DNA of 64,000 bases from the NCBI GenBank assembly GCA_903813345.2, contig CAIIXF020000012.1, forward strand, positions 5,373,318 through 5,437,317. Direction: 5' to 3'. Position numbers and translations under genes: made by a program. The notes beneath the pieces are model-generated. The model was not told where the DNA came from, did not search any database, and was given only the letters and a program-made list of their open reading frames with translations. Below, one piece after another: positions 58,905-64,000 of the stretch. Origin of the DNA: Owenia fusiformis. Its lineage: Eukaryota > Annelida > Polychaeta > Sabellida > Oweniidae. The stretch's first letter is position 1, and each line of letters begins with the position of its first letter.

Positions 58905-59945
58905 CAGAGCTGTCAAGTGTCCCGCGAATGGCGGGATTATCCCGCGAATTTGATTAAAATTTGGCTAATTCGCGCGTCCCGCAATGTCCCGCAAAGTCCC
59001 GCAATGTCGACTTTGACCTCCGCGAATTTTCAAAATTGTAACAATCCCCGAGGCTAAATAATTGTGATTATCTTGTGATATAAGAAGCTAAGTTGAAGAC
59101 TGCTTTTGGAAAGAGCATATAGTCAATTTATAAAACTGTGATAGTTGGCTTCTCGAGTACTTAGTATGCCATTATTTGGTATCAAAATAAAGAGGAAGAG
59201 TGCAATTTTCATTTTAATTACGAAAATAGGGATGTATGTCACCAATAGTTCCAACGTTGGCCTTTTAACTACGCGTGTCACGGCCTTCATCTCAGACCTG
59301 AGCAAATGTTAGCAAACACGAGAATGGACCCAGATATCTCGAAAAGAAACCTGATCTGACTCCCTATAATTTGATGTAGATTAATCGAACCCCTATATGA
59401 ATAGGTATATTTTAATATATAGCACTATGGGGGGTAAATGTTTCATACATGTAGTTGGTCACGAACGCCATAAGTGCAAAGTATTGTTCAGAATTTTTGA
59501 ATTTCATGTTGGATTACGGTACTCACACCTAAAGTGTGGTTTTTGATAGTTTAATAATATTTCTATGCGTATTGTGTGGAATTGTGTTAAATTTTACTCA
59601 AGTTATGTGCACGCGGATCCCTTGAATGTCCTGCGACATCCCGCAAATTTAGGTGGATGTCCCGCAAAATCCTGCTAATTTAGATCACTTTGTCTAAGAA
59701 AAACTGTCCCCCTATGAAGTCTTTGGTGGTAACCCTGTTAACAGTCCTGTAATTAGCGTGTTTGTCCCTCGAATGGTCCCGCGAATTTGATCAAAATTTG
59801 ACATATTAGCGCAATCACGCAAATCCTTTGAATGTCCCGCAAAATTCCGCAAATTTAGGTCGATGTCCTGCAATATCCCGTGAATTTTAGGCACTGGGTC
59901 TAAAAATCCTGTCCCGCGAGAAAATCTTTGGGGGTTGACAGTACT
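58905..59945. mobile_element. CCCGC-rich repeat element
   Basis: CTGTCAAGTGTCCCGCGAAT near the left and an inverted TTGACAG near the right bound about 1 kb. TCCCGCAAA/TCCCGCGAAT words recur more than a dozen times at both flanks, with ordinary sequence between about 59060 and 59610. The right flank starts with a second copy of the left end (TGTCCCTCGAATGGTCCCGC then GAATTTGATCAAAATTTG), suggesting a nested or tandem pair. Confidence 0.6.
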
Positions 59946-61904
59946 GCACAAATATCATTTGGGATTCAATTGTGACACCTGATTTTTGAAAATTTTAATT
60001 CCTTACCATATGAAGTCCTAAAAGGTGAAATACACTCTGTTATACTTTGGAATCCATAGCTCCTTCACAGCAAATGTGATTTTAAACACAAAGGGACTTT
60101 AACAAGTAATCAAAAATTAGCTATGTTTGCCAAATTCTTAGAGGTACCCACCTGCCTGTATCTACATACACTATTCTTCAACTTCAATTTACAATTAAAT
60201 GATTTAAAGTATTTAGTCTATCATTCAACTTCAATATGTTTTGCAGTCAAGGAAACCTCATAGGAGGAGGACTTAATATCATCCCTTTTGAGATCCCAAC
60301 AAGGACACATGGTGAACTTCTGCAAGGACAAACTTTGGAACAGCTTCTTCAGAAAATGAGAACTATTCCAGCACCACGCCCTGTATACTTTCAGGAAAGA
60401 CCAAAGGGAGACTACTGTAGACATGATACGCAGTATTGTTGCATCATGCAAATTCAAATGGGTGTTGATGACATTCAAGGAAGAAGTTGTGTTTAAAGTG
60501 AGAACATTTTCAGTCACAATATCAGTTAAGTTCCAAACATCCCAACTTTTTTTCTCTAAAGGCATTGAGAATTTTGATCAAACCATTTTTTGATAAAATA
60601 ATCCTGACGTTATGTAATTAAATGTAATTACAATATCAGTTAGAGGAATAATGATACATTGAACTTTGACTCAGACCTTAATCCAAGGGCATTTTATAAT
60701 GCCTTATATGATCTAATTACACATATTTAAAAAGTATTGAATTTGTTTATATTTTGTTTAATGAAATACGTAATCTAACAACTTTTCAAAACATGTTTGT
60801 TTTAGAGTGGTTTTACTGCATACTACTTTACAAATATATTACAGGGCTTACCATACCTGGACATATTGGGGCAAGAAAGCAATTGGTGAGTGATGTGGAA
60901 AAGCTAATTCTGCCATATAGTATGGTACACTACATGCAGGTACAAATATTAAATTAAAAGGAAGAGGTGCGATAACTGGCATATACCCTCATGGTCAAAA
61001 TGAATCATTCTTTGGTGTAAAATGAAGAATAGAATGTCATATCATTCTATATAAAATATTAAAGTGCTCGGGCACTCTGCATAGGCTGATATAGAGGTCA
61101 TATAGTTCCAAAAGGATTTATTGACTTACATGGGTCTGTGCATGATTGACTTAACATGGGGATATCAGCATATCCCAATAGAGGCAATTGGTTTCTCTTG
61201 ATTATTACGGAAATACACTATGACCTGAATCGATTGGAAACTTAATAATTTCACAATATGGCACAAATGGTTTTATACCTTAAACTTGTGAATTTAATAA
61301 ATATATTATATAATATAATTTACATCAAAAATGTATCGTTATATTGTCTATTGATTTACAACAAGCAGATCTACGGAGTATCACAAATACAGGCCGATAC
61401 ATGTAGATAGGATCTATAAGGTAGATTTGAGTTAAAGGCAATATAAATTATTATATGCTCTGCCATAGATATAAGTAGTAGATAGTAACAAATGAATCAT
61501 TTAATCTTAGGATCTATTGCTAAATGCAAAACTTGATTATTTTGAAAAAGAGCATAAACACCATGGTTGTGCATGGGACATCTAGCAATTAATTACAATA
61601 GTGACTTTATTTTGACTTTACTTACACCTTATTGTATTAACTCAAGACACTAATAACGAAATTCTATGAAGGTTTCAACTTTTTCTAGGATAAAAAATAA
61701 ATTCCCATTTAAATGACTGTATAGCAATCCAATGATCATTACCGTCAGTCAGTTGGGGTTACAAATAGAGTTGCAAATAGTGTATTTACAAGGATTGTTC
61801 AATCTGAGTGCTAAACTGTTTAATGATACTGCATGTAAACTGTCATGTTTCACCATTAATTTTTATGAATGTTTTGTTCAGTTATACAAATAAATACAAA
61901 TGAA
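59946..61904. other. Intergenic stretch with weak coding-like pieces
   Basis: An acceptor-like TTTTGCAG at 60246 precedes 60247-60496, open in one frame (GGGLNIIPFEIPTRTHGELL then QGQTLEQLL), while another frame reads FKWVLMTFKEEVVFK at its end. At 60845-60939 an acceptor and donor (CAG|GTACAA) frame TIPGHIGARKQLVSDVEKLI then LPYSMVHYMQ. These may be exons or old transposon pieces; no family recognised. Confidence 0.3.
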
Positions 61905-62015
61905 AAAACACAAGGAGCACACGCGTCTTGAACTCGCAACCCCGTGGTTACGGCGCCCAATGGCCTAGCCTGAACGCTCAAGCCCTCTCGGCCAACTCGA
62001 CAACCCAAAAAAGGT
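61905..62015 (-). repeat. tRNA-derived SINE-like sequence
   Basis: On the minus strand GTTGTCGAGTTGGCCGAGAG then GGCTT contains an A box (TGGCCGAGAGG), and GGTTGCGAGTTCAAGAC contains a B box, spaced as in class II (Leu/Ser) tRNAs. Stems are imperfect and the sequence runs into an AT-rich tail, so it is read as a SINE or tRNA pseudogene, not a working tRNA. Confidence 0.6.
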
Positions 62016-64000
62016 TGTTTTGTTTATCGATCTGACTAGAGCTAGCTGATGTTAACGCTTGAACACACAAGAGGAAGCGCAACAGACATTTCCTACCCTT
62101 TTTTCCCTTTGACATTTGCGCTTATATATTCCTACACATACACACATTGCTCAACTGTCCTTAAATGTCCAAGGTGTTGAGAATAAAATTTGTTTATTAA
62201 ATATCATCTACATGTTTATTACAGTGAAGTACAGTATGTATCAAGCTTTACCATTAATCTTAATAAATCATGGATGTTTTCTTGGTTAATACAAATAAAT
62301 AAAAAATAGTTATTTTTATAGTATATCTATCATACGTATATACGAGTATATGTTTAAAAGTACAGCATGGTAAAAACATGGATACAATCATACTTTATGA
62401 TTAATTTAACCTATTAATGAATTTGTGGGGGTTACTTGCCGAAATAAGAATTATTTTTACTATATAATTCATGTCGGGTTACACTTGATATGTTCTTGAT
62501 ATCCTAAATGTAACTGATTGAAAATGTATTTTATTCATACCATAGTATTGCTATTGTTTAGTTCAATAATGCAAATTCTGTTTTCAGACAGGTGTATTGC
62601 AGTACTCTCTGCAATCTGCTGAGAAAGAGGTGGTACATGTATATTGAAAAAACAGACTTGATGAAGCACTACCAGCTTCATAAAGTTCTATCAGTTCTCA
62701 ACTAACAGGAATGGATTTGAGAAAAGATATCATCAAGTTTCGTTTCTGAAATCAAAGGTGCATTGTCTTTTCATTTTGAAAGTAGTAATAAGTAGAATAT
62801 ATACCATGTTGACCAGAGTATAGGTTACAGCATAGGGGTTTCCTTAGAATATCTGACAACAGGTAAATGTATTGGAATAAATAATAACATAATGATCATC
62901 AGCCCATCACACATTTATTTCTCCTATCAGTTGAGCTGATAAAAAGAATATGCATAATCCGAGACCATATCAGAGCATAATGTTAATGAATAATGAAACA
63001 GAAAAATATGGTGAGTCTCAGTATATTTATGGTTATCTCGATGTTTTCAATTACATGTAACATAGGCAATTTCTCTCAGTATATATCTTTCTCTTGAACA
63101 CCTGTGACTCTACTTAATTAATGAAACAGAAAGATGTGATTAGTATGAGTGTATGGTAATTGTAATGTTTTTATCTTAACATTTTCAATCTCTCTCAGTA
63201 TATCCTTTATCTGTAAAATTGTGTACTCTTCTTTTCAAGGACAATGTATCTGAACATTAATGACTATAATGTATTTTTATGCCTTCAGGAACCATTTCCA
63301 TGACTGGAAGCAATTATCACCCCTAAGCTGTTGGCTGACTTAGAAGCTGAAAACTTTTCGAGAGATGACAATGACTCCCATGTGATGCAAGTCACAGCGA
63401 GCAGAATTTTCCAACATGAATGTACAAGTTGTGGTCGTGAGGCCGGATGGCTTTAACTCTATGAAATGTAACTCATGAAATGTTAAATGCCATTTTCTCT
63501 CTGTAATATATGAAATATTTATAAAATAATTGAAATAAGCAGTTGACAATTTATTGCCACAAGAAAATGAAAAAGTTTGCAAAAAATACTGAAAATACTG
63601 TTTATCATGTATTAATTATAAATATTAAAACATAAAAGATTCAAGAGTACCACTTTGAACACTAAAGTGCTAGAAAGTCATCTGAAAATTACAACATATA
63701 ATTTTGCATTTATCATTTAGCTAATGACATTGGAGGTCAAAGTTTATGGTTCACTTTCCCAAGATCCAATTTACAACCATGATATCATAACATGAGAGTG
63801 GGACCCAGCAAAAATAACAAGAGCAACATATCTAAATATTGGAAATCTTAATATTCTTAAATCTATGGGTGTCTATGAGAAGTGTGTGTCTCAACAGAGG
63901 GGTAGATTTTGCAAACATTGCAAAAGAATCCAGACAGATGCTCCAAAAGATGTACAGGGACAACAGGGCAAATAGACAGATCAAGTTACTTCATTTTAGT
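62016..64000. other. Right-edge stretch without confident gene
   Basis: Weak coding-like bits occur at about 62588-62650, 63303-63455 (LLADLEAENFSRDDNDSHVM then QVTASRIFQHEC, plus strand) and 63870-63995, but no continuous gene model or family could be supported. Confidence 0.35.

Noticed and set aside
60221-60565. Minus-strand 114-codon frame
   Set aside because: It overlaps a competing plus-strand coding-like stretch, has no recognisable domain and no splice context.
61905-62015. Functional tRNA-Leu/Ser on the minus strand
   Set aside because: A and B boxes are present, but the acceptor and anticodon stems do not pair well; a SINE or pseudo-tRNA fits better.

Overview
The window is AT-rich animal nuclear DNA with multi-exon genes using GT-AG introns, separated by many small DNA transposons. 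The sulfonylurea-receptor-type ABC transporter and the TMEM179-type membrane protein show it is metazoan. The AT-rich style, intron sizes and mobile elements suggest an invertebrate, possibly a marine deuterostome or spiralian, but the phylum cannot be fixed from sequence alone. I recognised no rRNA, intact tRNA, CRISPR, bacterial operon, or LTR, retroviral or Polinton element.

Region 1 (1-12744) holds the 5' half of an ABCC8/9 (SUR)-like gene on the minus strand. Six exons cover TMD0, the linker and the first part of TMD1, and the gene runs off the left edge. Its second intron contains, on the plus strand, a complete two-exon gene for a secreted neutral-sphingomyelinase-like enzyme (3206-4895), followed by a 167-bp tandem array.

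Region 2 (about 13-21.5 kb) has no confident gene. It is packed with foldback and palindromic elements: a family carrying a CCGCTGTGACGGAGC motif at both ends and in the middle, a mariner relic, a Tc1-type foldback element, and a family of hairpins built on a CCCGAGGG-CCG-AGG-CCGAGGG core, including one palindrome of about 0.95 kb.

Region 3 (21.6-24.0 kb) is a two-exon TMEM179-like gene on the minus strand. Its single intron is almost entirely a 1.26-kb inverted repeat.

Region 4 (26.4-54.7 kb) is the most notable part: two tandem minus-strand genes (A, 26381-38949; B, 44952-54730) with the same eight-exon plan. They encode a secreted protein with a signal peptide, a von Willebrand factor A domain with MIDAS residues, a Cys-rich linker and a C-type-lectin-like domain interrupted by a long Ser/Asp tract. 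Copy B reads through as 449 aa. Copy A has intact exons but lacks the AG acceptor at its first lectin exon, so it may make only the VWA part. Introns and the A-B spacer are full of DNA transposons; B intron 1 contains a LINE fragment with a 15-bp target duplication inside a mariner-type element.

Region 5 (54.8-64 kb) has no confident host gene. It contains a 76-bp tandem array, a decayed hAT transposase flanked by a local duplication, a CCCGC-rich repeat element, a tRNA-derived SINE-like fragment and a few unassigned coding-like stretches.
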